Shown here piece by piece: positions 42,260 to 51,425 of a DNA stretch of 64,000 nt; the stretch's first letter is position 1; each line of letters opens with the position of its first letter. Location of the stretch: NCBI RefSeq assembly GCF_001662075.1, contig NZ_LYPL01000016.1, positions 99,022 through 163,021 of the forward strand. Direction: 5' to 3'. Made by a program: the position numbers and the translations under genes. The DNA comes from Rhizobium bangladeshense. Its GTDB lineage: Bacteria; Pseudomonadota; Alphaproteobacteria; Rhizobiales; Rhizobiaceae. The notes beneath the pieces were generated by a model. That model had not been told where the DNA came from and searched no databases. It saw only the letters and a list, made by a program, of their open reading frames with translations.

Positions 42260-44902
42260 TCACGCGGCATGTTTGCCGGTGCGGGCCAGCCTCTTGATGG
42301 CCTGTTCGAGGGGACGCTGCCCTTCACAATAGTCCTTCCAGGCCGACGACTTCGATAGCAAACCAGGCACGGTTCGGACCGTGAACCTTTTGGGGTCAAG
42401 GTCTGACTTCATCTGCGTCCACGTCAGAGGCATTGACACCGTCGCCCCCGGGCGGGCTCGGGGAGAAAGTGGCGCCACGGCCGTCGCCATGCGATCGTTG
42501 CGCAGGTAATCGAGGAAAATGCGGCCCCCCCGCAGGCTCTTCGTCATTTTGATAAGGTAGAGATCGGGGTTGTTGCGGGCCATCTGCTGGCAGAGGTCAT
42601 GCGCGAAAGCCTTTGCCGCGGGCCAAGACAATGGCTTTCGCTTATTGACGGCAAGTGGGGTCACGACGTGCAAGCCCTTGCCGCCGGTCGTCTTGCAGAA
42701 GCTGACCAATCCGAGCTCTTCCAGCCGCTCGCGCATTTCGCGGGCAGCAGAAACAACCGTGGAAAAGGGAACATCAGGCCCAGGATCCAGATCGAATACC
42801 AGGCGACCAGGCACTTCCGGTTGCCCAGGTTCACAGTTCCACGGATGGAGCTCGACCGCCGCGATCTGGGCGACTGCAGCAAGCCCTTCGATGCGGTCAA
42901 TCTGCAGGTATGGCTTCTTGTCGCCGAATACCTTGACCAATTCCAGCAGGCTGGATTGTCCGGGCATCGCATGACGCTGGAAGAACTGCTCACCACCAAT
43001 TCCATCCGGGGCACGGATGATCGAGCAGGGCCTGCCCTTGATGTGGTCGATCATCCAGTCGCCGACCGCCTCGTAAAAGCGGGCCAGTTCTTCCTTTGTT
43101 ACCGGCTCACCGTCGTTTTCATCCGGCCACAACGGTTTGTCCGGGTTTGAAATGAGGACGCCCATGACATCGGCCTTCTGAGCCCTACGGCGCGTTGATC
43201 TCTGATCGGCTCTCGGAGCCGGCTCCGCAACCTTGGCTTTAGAGGATCTTAGCGGTCGTTCTGCCTCGACTTCCTTGGCCGGCTTATCTTCGCGCAATCC
43301 TTTGAAAGCTCCTTGCCGGACAAGACCGTCGGCGGTCCAGCCCTCGAATTCGATCTCGGCGACAAGCTCGGGCTTCACCCAGACGACTTCAGCCTGCTTC
43401 TTCGGAGCGCCGGCTCCGGTGAACGGCGACTGCGCAGTCTCCAGGGCCTTCAGTTTCGGAAGCAGCGTTTCGACCTTCTTGGCGCCGTAGCCGGTCCCGA
43501 CACGGCCGACATAAACAAAGTTATCGTCGCTGAAAACGCCGACGAGGAGGGAACGAAACTTGCCGTTGGTTTTGGCATAGGCACCGATGACCACCTCGTG
43601 CCCGGCACGGCATTTGGACTTCGCCCAGCTTTCCGTTCGACCGGACTGATAGGCGGCATCTGCCTGTTTTGACACGATGCCTTCCAGCGAGAGCTTGCAA
43701 GCCGACCTGAGGACGGCGTCGCCGCGGCCGGTGAAATGTTCGACGAAGCGGATGCGAGGATCGCTGCCGGCGTCCGCGAGGAGCTCCTGCAACCGCGTCT
43801 TTCGCTCGATGAGGGGCTTGAGGCGGAAATCCTCGCCGCCGTCATAGAGCAGGTCGAAGGCGAAGTAGACGAGATCACCGGTCTTGCCCTCCGACAGCGC
43901 GGCCTGCAGCGCGGCGAAGTCCGGCGCGCCGTGCTCGTCGAGAGCGCAGATTTCGCCATCGACGATACAATCTGGAAGGGCTGACGCCGCCCGGGCGATT
44001 TCGGGGTACTTGGCCGTCCAGTCGAGACCTTTCCTGGTTTTCAACGTTGCTTCGCCGCCGAGCACCCGCATCTGGATGCGATATCCATCGAATTTGATCT
44101 CGTGGATCCAGTCGTCCCCGCCGGGCGGCCGCTCCCGCTTCTCGCAAAGCTGCGGCGCGATGAAATCGGGAAGATCAACCGCCGTAGCAGTGGCGGGCTT
44201 TCCGCCTCTCGCCTCCTGCCGCTCCTCGGCAGCCAGTCCGTGATTGCTGTCCCAAACGGCGTCGGCCTGGACCTCGCCGCCTTCCACCATGAAGGGTTTT
44301 GGCTTTCGCCCCTTGCCGGCTGCGATCATTTCCATGCTGCGGCCAGACGCTACAGAGGTGATGCTTTCTTCCAGGATAGCAGCACCGTTCTCCTCGACGG
44401 AGAACTCGTCATGATGCTTGATCAACAGCCAGTTGGTACGCTTGCTGCGCTCGCGATCGTTGCGCATGCGCACCAGCACGAAGCTCCCGTGCAAACGTTC
44501 GCCCTCGAGGGTGAACTTGAAATCGCCCTTACGAAGCGCCTCTTCAGGGCTCTTCCTCCCCTCCGGCTCCCAATAGCCGCGATCCCACAGCATGACCGTG
44601 CCGCCGCCATACTGGCCTTTCGGAATAGTGCCTTCGAAGTCGCCATAATCGAGGGGATGATCTTCGACCTCAACCGCAAGGCGCTTGTCCTGTGGATCGA
44701 GCGATGGCCCTTTGGTGACAGCCCAGCTCTTGAACACGCCGTCGAGCTCGAGCCGCAGGTCGTAGTGCAGACGCGTCGCATCGTGTTTCTGAATGACAAA
44801 GCGGCGGCGGTTGCTCTTTTTGACGCGCCGCTCACCGCTGGGCTCAGCGGTCTTCTCAAAATCGCGTTTTGATCGGTAGCTCGTTAGCTTGTCGCTGGCC
44901 AT
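42260..44902 (-). CDS. ligD: Multifunctional NHEJ DNA ligase D (phosphoesterase-ligase-polymerase)
   Basis: An 880-residue three-domain LigD. Residues about 30-190: 3'-phosphoesterase (FVIQKHDATRLHYDLRLELD; DHPLDYGDFEGTIPKGQYGG). About 245-560: ligase with HEIKFDGYRI (Lys270 adenylated) and DGEICALDEHGAPDF. About 600-870: polymerase with VFDLDPGPDVPF and KTTGGKGLHVVTPL. All catalytic residues seen are intact. It is convergent with the ligase-only gene (40 bp between stops). A GTTC-N7-GTTC box abuts the start, suggesting SOS control. Confidence 0.95.
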   Translation of the reverse strand: MASDKLTSYRSKRDFEKTAEPSGERRVKKSNRRRFVIQKHDATRLHYDLRLELDGVFKSWAVTKGPSLDPQDKRLAVEVEDHPLDYGDFEGTIPKGQYGGGTVMLWDRGYWEPEGRKSPEEALRKGDFKFTLEGERLHGSFVLVRMRNDRERSKRTNWLLIKHHDEFSVEENGAAILEESITSVASGRSMEMIAAGKGRKPKPFMVEGGEVQADAVWDSNHGLAAEERQEARGGKPATATAVDLPDFIAPQLCEKRERPPGGDDWIHEIKFDGYRIQMRVLGGEATLKTRKGLDWTAKYPEIARAASALPDCIVDGEICALDEHGAPDFAALQAALSEGKTGDLVYFAFDLLYDGGEDFRLKPLIERKTRLQELLADAGSDPRIRFVEHFTGRGDAVLRSACKLSLEGIVSKQADAAYQSGRTESWAKSKCRAGHEVVIGAYAKTNGKFRSLLVGVFSDDNFVYVGRVGTGYGAKKVETLLPKLKALETAQSPFTGAGAPKKQAEVVWVKPELVAEIEFEGWTADGLVRQGAFKGLREDKPAKEVEAERPLRSSKAKVAEPAPRADQRSTRRRAQKADVMGVLISNPDKPLWPDENDGEPVTKEELARFYEAVGDWMIDHIKGRPCSIIRAPDGIGGEQFFQRHAMPGQSSLLELVKVFGDKKPYLQIDRIEGLAAVAQIAAVELHPWNCEPGQPEVPGRLVFDLDPGPDVPFSTVVSAAREMRERLEELGLVSFCKTTGGKGLHVVTPLAVNKRKPLSWPAAKAFAHDLCQQMARNNPDLYLIKMTKSLRGGRIFLDYLRNDRMATAVAPLSPRARPGATVSMPLTWTQMKSDLDPKRFTVRTVPGLLSKSSAWKDYCEGQRPLEQAIKRLARTGKHAA

Positions 44903-44906
44903 GGCT

Positions 44907-44921
44907 GTTCCCGGACCGTTC
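44907..44921. promoter_or_regulatory. Candidate LexA (SOS) box at the ligD start
   Basis: GTTCCCGGACCGTTC fits the alphaproteobacterial LexA site GTTC-N7-GTTC exactly and lies 5 bp before the ligD ATG (on the minus strand it reads GAAC-N7-GAAC). Eight fixed bases are expected about twice by chance in a window of this size on both strands, so position adds most of the weight. Confidence 0.5.
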
Positions 44922-45152
44922 GGTCGTCAAACGAAATAGCGGTTATCGTTGTTCCAGCCGCGGGCAGCGTTCCCGTTTGAGTTGGCACGACAGCAACTGT
45001 CCCCGCACCAATTGTATGATCGCGTACCTGATGAGCGCGAAGCTACATTCTGTAACAGAACAGGCATTGGCCGGAAACAGATGTGATACATCGACCGCCT
45101 AGCACTCCAATCGCGAGAAAGTCGCAGAACGCCAAGCGAAGGAGGCTATCCC

Positions 45153-46484
45153 ATGACCGCTAGTGCCAATTTTTCCAAATCCCGCCCGCTGCTCGGGCGT
45201 GCGATCGCCATCGCGGTCGGATCGCTGATAACGGTGTCTTACGTGCAGTCCGCACGCGCAGAAGAAGCCGGCGTTACGACTGCCCAGACAAGACCAGCGT
45301 CGGATGAGAGTATCCGCCCATTCCGCATCCACGTCGACCAGAGCCAGCTTAATGATCTCAAGCGACGGATTGCAGAGACACGTTGGCCGGATAAGGAGAC
45401 GGTCGAAGATATCTCGCAGGGCATCCAGCTGGCGCGCGTCCAGGACCTTGTGCGCTATTGGGGGACCGATTACGACTGGCGCAAAGCCGAAGAACAGCTG
45501 AACTCTCTGCCGCAGTTCGTCACGACGATCGACGGCGTCGACATTCAGTTCATTCACGTCCGCTCTCGCCATCCGAATGCTCTCCCGGTCATCCTGACGC
45601 ATGGGTGGCCGGGCTCGATCTTCGAGTTCATCAAGACGATCGGACCTCTCACCGATCCCACGGCCTATGGTGGCAAGCCGGAAGATGCCTTCGACGTGAT
45701 TATTCCTTCGATTCCGGGTTACGGCTTTTCCGGCCGGCCGACAGATCAGGGGTGGGGACCCGACCGTGTTGCCCGCGCCTGGGATGTGCTGGTGAAGCGC
45801 CTGGGTTACACACGCTATGTTTCGCAGGGTGGCGACCACGGCTCGGTGATCTCAGATGCCTTGGCACGGCAAGCCCCGCAAGGCTTGCTGGCCATCCATT
45901 TGAATATGCCGGCGACTGTCCCGGGCGATCTGATGCGGGGGATCAGCAGTGGCGACGCGGCCCCTGCCGGACTGTCCCCGGCGGAAAAAGGCGCTTACGA
46001 CTCTCTCAGCGCCTTTTTCGGCCGGAATGCCGCCTACGGCGCCATGATGGTAACTCGGCCGCAGACGATCGGTTACTCGCTCTCGGATTCGCCGTCGGGT
46101 TTGGCGTCGTGGATCTATGAAAAATTTGTCCAATGGAGTGACAGTGACGGTGTTCCCGAACGCGTTCTGACCAGAGACGAAATGCTGAACGACATCACGC
46201 TCTACTGGTTGACCAATACCGGCGCGTCGTCTTCGCGCTTCTACTGGGAAAACAACAACAACAACTTCAGCTCGGAGACGCAGAAGACGAAGGACATCAA
46301 GATCCCTGTCGGCATCACCGTTTTTCCAAAGGAAATCTACCAGGCGCCGGAGAGCTGGAGCCGACAGGCTTATCCTTCCCTCGTTTACTATCATCAGGTG
46401 GAGCGCGGTGGACATTTTGCTGCGTGGGAGCAGCCTCAACTCTTTGCGGAAGAATTGCGGGCTGCGTTCAAATCCGTTCGTTAA
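45153..46484 (+). CDS. Exported epoxide hydrolase (alpha/beta-hydrolase, EHN domain)
   Basis: A 443-residue enzyme. A signal peptide is predicted (AIAIAVGSLITVSYVQSARA then EEAG). The N-terminal EHN domain has QLNDLKRRIAETRWPDKETV; the hydrolase fold has LTHGWPGSIFEFIKTIG (oxyanion), SQGGDHGSVISDAL (nucleophile Asp in GGDHG) and VERGGHFAAWEQPQLFAEEL (catalytic His). This matches the microsomal/juvenile-hormone epoxide-hydrolase branch. Export to the periplasm is unusual and would place activity outside the cytoplasm. Confidence 0.88.
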   Translation: MTASANFSKSRPLLGRAIAIAVGSLITVSYVQSARAEEAGVTTAQTRPASDESIRPFRIHVDQSQLNDLKRRIAETRWPDKETVEDISQGIQLARVQDLVRYWGTDYDWRKAEEQLNSLPQFVTTIDGVDIQFIHVRSRHPNALPVILTHGWPGSIFEFIKTIGPLTDPTAYGGKPEDAFDVIIPSIPGYGFSGRPTDQGWGPDRVARAWDVLVKRLGYTRYVSQGGDHGSVISDALARQAPQGLLAIHLNMPATVPGDLMRGISSGDAAPAGLSPAEKGAYDSLSAFFGRNAAYGAMMVTRPQTIGYSLSDSPSGLASWIYEKFVQWSDSDGVPERVLTRDEMLNDITLYWLTNTGASSSRFYWENNNNNFSSETQKTKDIKIPVGITVFPKEIYQAPESWSRQAYPSLVYYHQVERGGHFAAWEQPQLFAEELRAAFKSVR

Positions 46485-46566
46485 CTCGGCCTTTTGTGCC
46501 GGCGCGGCTCCTCACGGGGCCGCGCGACAGGTATCTCGACGTTCGATAGACATCGGGGCTCCGCCT

Positions 46567-46881
46567 TTAGCGAAGCGCAGCGACACGCGTGGGTCGCTGC
46601 GGGCGGCTGGTGGCCTGCACCTGCCAGGGAGCCACGACTGCCGGCATCCCGGCTTCGACGCACGCGGCCATGAAAGCCTCCCGTGCAATCAACGGCGCAA
46701 TCACCCGGTTGAGGGCGCCGCGACAGGTCTTGACGGCGCGCTTGTGCCGCTCCCCATGGCCCAACGGCCATTCATTCTCAAGGAAATCCAAGGCCTCATA
46801 GACGCCCGTAAAAGTTCGCACCAAGCCGCATTGCAGCCTGACCGTCACTGGACGAGTCCAGAGCACATCGTTCAGCGGCAT
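46567..46881 (-). CDS. DUF982 family protein
   Basis: A 104-residue protein with the rhizobial DUF982 pattern: PVTVRLQCGLVRTFTGVYEA then LDFLENEWPLGHGERHKRAV. The ATG at 46881 has a strong Shine-Dalgarno (GGAGGAAG). The family is widespread in rhizobia, often in multiple plasmid-borne copies; function unknown. It is convergent with the epoxide-hydrolase gene, about 80 bp apart. Confidence 0.82.
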   Translation of the reverse strand: MPLNDVLWTRPVTVRLQCGLVRTFTGVYEALDFLENEWPLGHGERHKRAVKTCRGALNRVIAPLIAREAFMAACVEAGMPAVVAPWQVQATSRPQRPTRVAALR

Positions 46882-47189
46882 TTTCTTCCTCCTTTCGATG
46901 CCAGCTTTGATCCGGCGAAAAATATTGGGAATGGCTGCCGGATGTTCAAGACCGCAGCGATATTCCGTAAATGGCGTACGCTGCCTACAGGAGCAATTCT
47001 GCCTGCCGCTGTTGGATGCGTGAAAGGAGCGCAACAGCTCCTCGGCTGGACTCGCCGGGCGAGCCCGACCAACCCGGCCCGCCGAATAAGACGGCTGTCA
47101 TAATGGAATCATTCGCCGAGCCGAAAAATCTTTTGCCGCTTCGCCCAGGGGGGCTATATCACTCGGGTGACTCACTGGACTGGATTGAC
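46882..47189. other. 308-bp divergent intergenic region, DUF982 / pepT
   Basis: No gene is supported here. The region holds the Shine-Dalgarno of the DUF982 gene at its left end and, toward pepT, GC-rich sequence with weak dyads around 47050-47090. Longer frames into this stretch lack family resemblance. Promoters for both flanking genes must lie inside, but none is clear enough to mark. Confidence 0.5.
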
Positions 47190-48422
47190 ATGACCGACAC
47201 CGTTCTCGACCGCTTTCTCCGTTATGTCGTGATCGACACCCAATCCGACCCCGCCTCATCGACCCAGCCGACGACCGAAAAGCAGAAGGATCTCGGCCGG
47301 GTTCTGGTCGACGACCTGCTGAAGATCGGGCTTTCCGACGCACATCTCGATGAACACGGTTATGTCTATGCGACCATTCCTGGAAATAGCGACAAGCCGG
47401 TACCGGTCATCTGTTTCTGCTCGCACATGGATACGGCGCCCGATTTTACCGGCACGGGCGTCAAGCCGCAGATCGTGCGAAATTATGCCGGCGGCGATAT
47501 CGAGCTTGTCGGCGATCCGAGCCGGGTGATCCGTGTCTCCGAGCATCCCGAGCTCAACAACCAGATCGGCAACGACATCGTCACGACTGACGGAACGACA
47601 TTGCTCGGCGCCGACGACAAGGCCGGGCTGGCGGAAATCATGACCGCGGCCCAGATTCTCGTCGACAATCCCGATATCCGCCACGGGACGATCAAGATCC
47701 TGTTCACGCCCGACGAGGAAGTCGGCCGCGGCGTCAACAGGGTCGACTTGAAGAAACTCGGCGCCGACTTCGCCTATACCATGGACGGCGAGACCGCCGG
47801 CCATATCGAGGACGAAACCTTTTCGGCCGATGGCGTCGAGATCAGCATATCAGGCGTGGCGATCCATCCCGGTTTTGCCAAGGACCGCATGGAGAACGCC
47901 ATCAAGATCGCCGGCGCCATCATCGACCGGCTGCCGAAGGACCTGGCGCCGGAGACGACGGAGGGCAAGCAGGGCTTCATCCATCCCGTCGGCGTGACCG
48001 GCTCGATGGAAAAGGCGTCGCTGAGCTTCATCATTCGCGATTTCACCGAGGAGGGGCTCGTAGAAAAGGAGGCGATGCTTGAATCCATCGTCAAGCAGGT
48101 GATCTCAGCCTATCCGGGCTCGACCTACAATTTCCAGGTGACCGAGCAATATCGCAACATGAAAGCGGTGCTCGACCGTCACCCCGAGATTGTCGAGAAC
48201 GCGCTGGAAGCCGTACGCCGGGCCGGCATGACGCCGATGCGTGGTAGTATCCGCGGCGGCACGGACGGCTCGCGCCTCTCTTTCATGGGGCTGCCATGCC
48301 CGAACATCTTCGCCGGCGGCCATGCGTTCCATTCGCCGCTCGAATGGGTCAGCCGTCAGGACATGGAAAAGGCGGTCAAAACCATCGTTGAGCTTGCAAG
48401 GGTCTGGGAAGAGCGCGCTTAA
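47190..48422 (+). CDS. pepT: Peptidase T (tripeptidase)
   Basis: A 410-residue zinc aminopeptidase of family M20B that cleaves the N-terminal residue of tripeptides. Dinuclear-zinc ligands are seen in FCSHMDTAPDFTGTGV, GADDKAGLAEI (bridging Asp), FTPDEEVGRGVNRVD (catalytic Glu) and YTMDGETAGHIED, plus GGHAFHSPLEWV near the C-terminus. I start at ATG 47190 (MTDTVLDRFL), which gives the normal length; the longer frame adds non-homologous residues. Cytoplasmic. Confidence 0.93.
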   Translation: MTDTVLDRFLRYVVIDTQSDPASSTQPTTEKQKDLGRVLVDDLLKIGLSDAHLDEHGYVYATIPGNSDKPVPVICFCSHMDTAPDFTGTGVKPQIVRNYAGGDIELVGDPSRVIRVSEHPELNNQIGNDIVTTDGTTLLGADDKAGLAEIMTAAQILVDNPDIRHGTIKILFTPDEEVGRGVNRVDLKKLGADFAYTMDGETAGHIEDETFSADGVEISISGVAIHPGFAKDRMENAIKIAGAIIDRLPKDLAPETTEGKQGFIHPVGVTGSMEKASLSFIIRDFTEEGLVEKEAMLESIVKQVISAYPGSTYNFQVTEQYRNMKAVLDRHPEIVENALEAVRRAGMTPMRGSIRGGTDGSRLSFMGLPCPNIFAGGHAFHSPLEWVSRQDMEKAVKTIVELARVWEERA

Positions 48423-48455
48423 TGAGCTCTTCCTCGCCGGGACGGCGGAACTGGG

Positions 48456-49271
48456 TCAGCCGCCGTTCGTCGGGACAGCCCCGCGCAGCATTACGCTGTC
48501 ATAGGCGGGACGGGGCGTGGGGATGGCGACCGGCATTCCTGGTTCGGGCGCGATCGAGGGTTCCGGCTGGGTCACCGGTGCCGTTATCTGCATCGGCGCC
48601 GTGCTTGCCGTGGCCATGGGATCAGGCGCCGGCAGAGGAACGGGAACGGCCGAGGGGATCAGGGCCTCGAATTGCGGCGGCAGCATGCTCTCGCCGGGCA
48701 CATAATTCATCGCCACCTCATAGGAAGGCAGCGGCGCCGGCGTTTCGAGCATGCCATTGGAGTCGCGCTTCTCATAGAAGGCGTTACCGCCGGCAACCGT
48801 CACATAATGCATGTTGTCGTAGGGGAATTTCAGTCCGTCGGTGTGGAAGAACATCGCCTCCTTGACCGCGGGATGGCGCGCTCCCTTCAGCAGGATCGCA
48901 TCGGCCGCGGTGGCAAGCTCCGGTTCGGCCTGCGGCTTGACTTCGCGCGTCATCACGCCGGGGGCAAACTGCTTCTTCTGGGCGACGACACCGCAGATCG
49001 ATGGCGGATAGGCGCCAGACGTCAGCCTGTTCATGACGACGGTGCCGACGGCGAGATAGCCGTCTTCATCGGAATGCCGCGATTCGAAATACATCGCACG
49101 CTTCAGGCAATCGCGATCTTTTGCCGTATAATTGAAAGCGACTTTCGTCGGTTGAACCTTGGTCTTGGCCGCCGTCGTCGCCGGCTTCGGTGTTGTGGTG
49201 CAGCCCGTGGCCGCCAGTCCTACGAATAAAATCCCGATCAGGGATTTTCCAAAGGAAATCTCCGCCCTCAA
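48456..49271 (-). CDS. SleB-type cell wall hydrolase, lipoprotein
   Basis: A 271-residue predicted lipoprotein (lipobox VGLAATGCTTT). The hydrolase-2 (SleB/CwlJ) core includes CLKRAMYFESRHSDEDGYLA with the catalytic Glu, VVMNRLTSGAYPPSICGVV and QFAPGVM. A long Pro-rich C-terminal region follows (VPVPLPAPDPMATASTAP). It likely trims peptidoglycan in the periplasm. No ATG is available: AGGAGG at 49281-49286 sits 3 nt from a TTG (49277) and 9 nt from a second TTG (49271), which I prefer. Confidence 0.85.
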   Translation of the reverse strand: MRAEISFGKSLIGILFVGLAATGCTTTPKPATTAAKTKVQPTKVAFNYTAKDRDCLKRAMYFESRHSDEDGYLAVGTVVMNRLTSGAYPPSICGVVAQKKQFAPGVMTREVKPQAEPELATAADAILLKGARHPAVKEAMFFHTDGLKFPYDNMHYVTVAGGNAFYEKRDSNGMLETPAPLPSYEVAMNYVPGESMLPPQFEALIPSAVPVPLPAPDPMATASTAPMQITAPVTQPEPSIAPEPGMPVAIPTPRPAYDSVMLRGAVPTNGG

Positions 49272-49427
49272 CGCCAAGTGCCTCCTATGGGATTAGTCCA
49301 GCCCTTTATGATTAATGCGAAAAAACTTTTACTCGTCATATGACTGAAATACAAACAACCGGAGATCACAAAAGCTAAAATCGACTCCCGCCATAGGCGA
49401 CCTCGGCGGCGAGTGTCAGACTGCCTG

Positions 49428-49462
49428 CTGCATAATTCCGAAAATTTAACGAGTTATGCAGC
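49428..49462. repeat. Short inverted repeat upstream of the cysA 3' end
   Basis: GCTGCATAA (49428-49436) and TTATGCAGC (49454-49462) form a perfect 9-bp dyad with an AT-rich 17-bp loop. It resembles a small palindrome often seen between rhizobial genes and lies past the cysA stop, where it may act as an mRNA 3' structure. Confidence 0.55.
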
Positions 49463-49501
49463 GGCCCAAACTACGGCAGCCGACTTTTGCGCCTTGATCC
49501 G

Positions 49502-50542
49502 TCAGCTGCGAAACAGCTTCCAGCGGGTCGGCTTGAATGCCACCCGGTAGCGGTCGAGTCGGTCAGCCTCGCTCGGCGGCAGCTCGACTTCGATATGCGG
49601 GCGGTCATTGCCGATGTCGAGTTCGATATGACGGGTGCCGGCGACGCGGCGGCTGGAGACCCGCTGGCCAGCAATGCAGTTTTCCGCCGATTCGCAGAGC
49701 CTGACGTCGTGCGGGCGGAAGTAGAGCTGCGCGGGTCCATCGGGCTCACCCTCGGCATTGAGGCCGAGCGAGCGGCCTTCGAAGCGGATGTCGCCGTCCG
49801 AGATTTCGACCTGGAGGCAATTCGACTGGCCGATGAAGCCGAAGACGAAGGGTGAGTTGGGGTTGTCGTAGACCTCGTCCGGCGTGCCGACTTGTTCGAT
49901 CGCGCCCTGGCTCATGACGACGACGCGGTCGGCAAGCTCCAGCGCCTCGTCCTGGTCGTGCGTAACGAAGACGGTGGTGTGGCCGGTGCGGTCGTGGATC
50001 TCGCGCAGCCATTTGCGCAGGTCCTTGCGCACCTGAGCGTCGAGCGCGCCGAAGGGTTCGTCAAGGAGCAGCACGTTCGGTTCGACGGCCATGGCGCGGG
50101 CGAGCGCCACCCGTTGGCGTTGGCCGCCGGAAAGCTGCGCCGGATACCGTGTTTCAAGGCCGGATAGCTGCACGAGTTCGAGCAGCTCCAGCGCCCGCCG
50201 GCGGATATCGGCCCTGGGCGGCCGCCGCGCGCCGCTTCTGACCTTCAGACCGAAGGAGACGTTGTCGAGCACGGTCATGTAGCGGAAGAGGGCATAATGC
50301 TGGAAAACAAAGCCGATATTGCGCTGCTGCACTGATTTCTTCGAGGCATCCTCCTCGCCGAAGAAGATCTGCCCTTCGGTCGGGCTTTCCAGCCCGGCGA
50401 TCAGGCGCAGCAATGTCGTCTTTCCCGAGCCCGAGGGACCGAGCAGCGCGATCAGCTCGCCGGAGCGGATGCCGAGCGAGACATCGTGCAGTGCTGGAAA
50501 ACGCTCGAATTCCTTGCGGATGTTTTGAACACGTACTTCCAT
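49502..50542 (-). CDS. cysA: Sulfate/thiosulfate ABC transporter ATP-binding protein
   Basis: A 346-residue ATPase of the sulfate importer. Walker A GPSGSGKTTLLRL, signature LSGGQRQRVALARAM, Walker B VLLLDEPFGALDAQVR, H-loop FVTHDQDEALELADR. The C-terminal TOBE domain carries AQLYFRPHDVRLCES. Genes run SBP, cysT, cysW, cysA on the minus strand, with short gaps and an overlap, a standard operon. GAAGGATTTGG precedes the ATG. Confidence 0.93.
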   Translation of the reverse strand: MEVRVQNIRKEFERFPALHDVSLGIRSGELIALLGPSGSGKTTLLRLIAGLESPTEGQIFFGEEDASKKSVQQRNIGFVFQHYALFRYMTVLDNVSFGLKVRSGARRPPRADIRRRALELLELVQLSGLETRYPAQLSGGQRQRVALARAMAVEPNVLLLDEPFGALDAQVRKDLRKWLREIHDRTGHTTVFVTHDQDEALELADRVVVMSQGAIEQVGTPDEVYDNPNSPFVFGFIGQSNCLQVEISDGDIRFEGRSLGLNAEGEPDGPAQLYFRPHDVRLCESAENCIAGQRVSSRRVAGTRHIELDIGNDRPHIEVELPPSEADRLDRYRVAFKPTRWKLFRS

Positions 50543-50552
50543 TCCAAATCCT

Positions 50553-51425
50553 TCAATGCCGCCGGCTGGCGGATATTTCGGCGCTGTAGCGCATTTCCAG
50601 CAGCGTCTTCAAAACAAGAGTCACGAGCGCAAGCAAGGCCAAAAGCGTGGCCACGGCGAAAGCGCCGGTGAAATTATATTCGTTGTAGAGAATTTCCACC
50701 TGTAGCGGCATCGTATTCGTCTGACCGCGAATATGGCCGGAGACCACCGACACGGCGCCGAATTCGCCCATGGCGCGGGCGTTGCAGAGCAGCACCCCAT
50801 AGAGCAGGCCCCATTTGATGTTCGGCAGCGTCACATACCAGAAGGTTTGCCAGCCGCTGGCGCCGAGCGAAAGCGCCGCCTCTTCGTCCGCCGTTCCCTG
50901 TTCCTGCATCAGCGGAATCAGTTCGCGGGCGACGAAGGGAAAGGTGACGAACATGGTCGCCAGAACCAGTCCCGGCACGGCGAACAGGATCTTGATCTCA
51001 TAGGCGCTGAGCCATTGGCCGAGCCAGGTATTGGCGCCGAACAAGAGCACGAAGACCAGGCCGGAGATGACTGGCGACACCGAAAAAGGCAGGTCGATCA
51101 GCGTCGTCAGGAAGGCCTTGCCCTTGAATTCGAACTTGGCGATCGCCCATGCGGCGGCGACCCCGAAGGCGAGGTTGAGCGGCACGCTGATCCCGGCAAC
51201 GATCAGTGTCAGGCGGATCGCCGAGAAAGTCTCTGCATCGCCGAGCGCCTCGAGGAAGGGCCCGGCGCCCTTGCGGAAAGCCTCGACGAAGACGGCCGCG
51301 AGCGGCAGCAGCAGGATCAGCAGCAGGAAGACGAGCGAAACGGCGATCAGGCTATAGCGCGCGATCCTGTGTTCGGTGGTCACCGAACGCAGCTTCACGG
51401 GTTGAACGGTCGTATCAAGCGCCAT
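50553..51425 (-). CDS. cysW: Sulfate ABC transporter permease CysW
   Basis: A 290-residue inner-membrane permease, one of the two channel subunits of the sulfate importer. The EAA loop is DEEAALSLGASGWQTFWYVT followed by LPNIKWGLLYG. It starts within the end of cysT (11-bp overlap) with GGAGG upstream, showing translational coupling; cysA follows 10 bp later. Confidence 0.92.
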   Translation of the reverse strand: MALDTTVQPVKLRSVTTEHRIARYSLIAVSLVFLLLILLLPLAAVFVEAFRKGAGPFLEALGDAETFSAIRLTLIVAGISVPLNLAFGVAAAWAIAKFEFKGKAFLTTLIDLPFSVSPVISGLVFVLLFGANTWLGQWLSAYEIKILFAVPGLVLATMFVTFPFVARELIPLMQEQGTADEEAALSLGASGWQTFWYVTLPNIKWGLLYGVLLCNARAMGEFGAVSVVSGHIRGQTNTMPLQVEILYNEYNFTGAFAVATLLALLALVTLVLKTLLEMRYSAEISASRRH

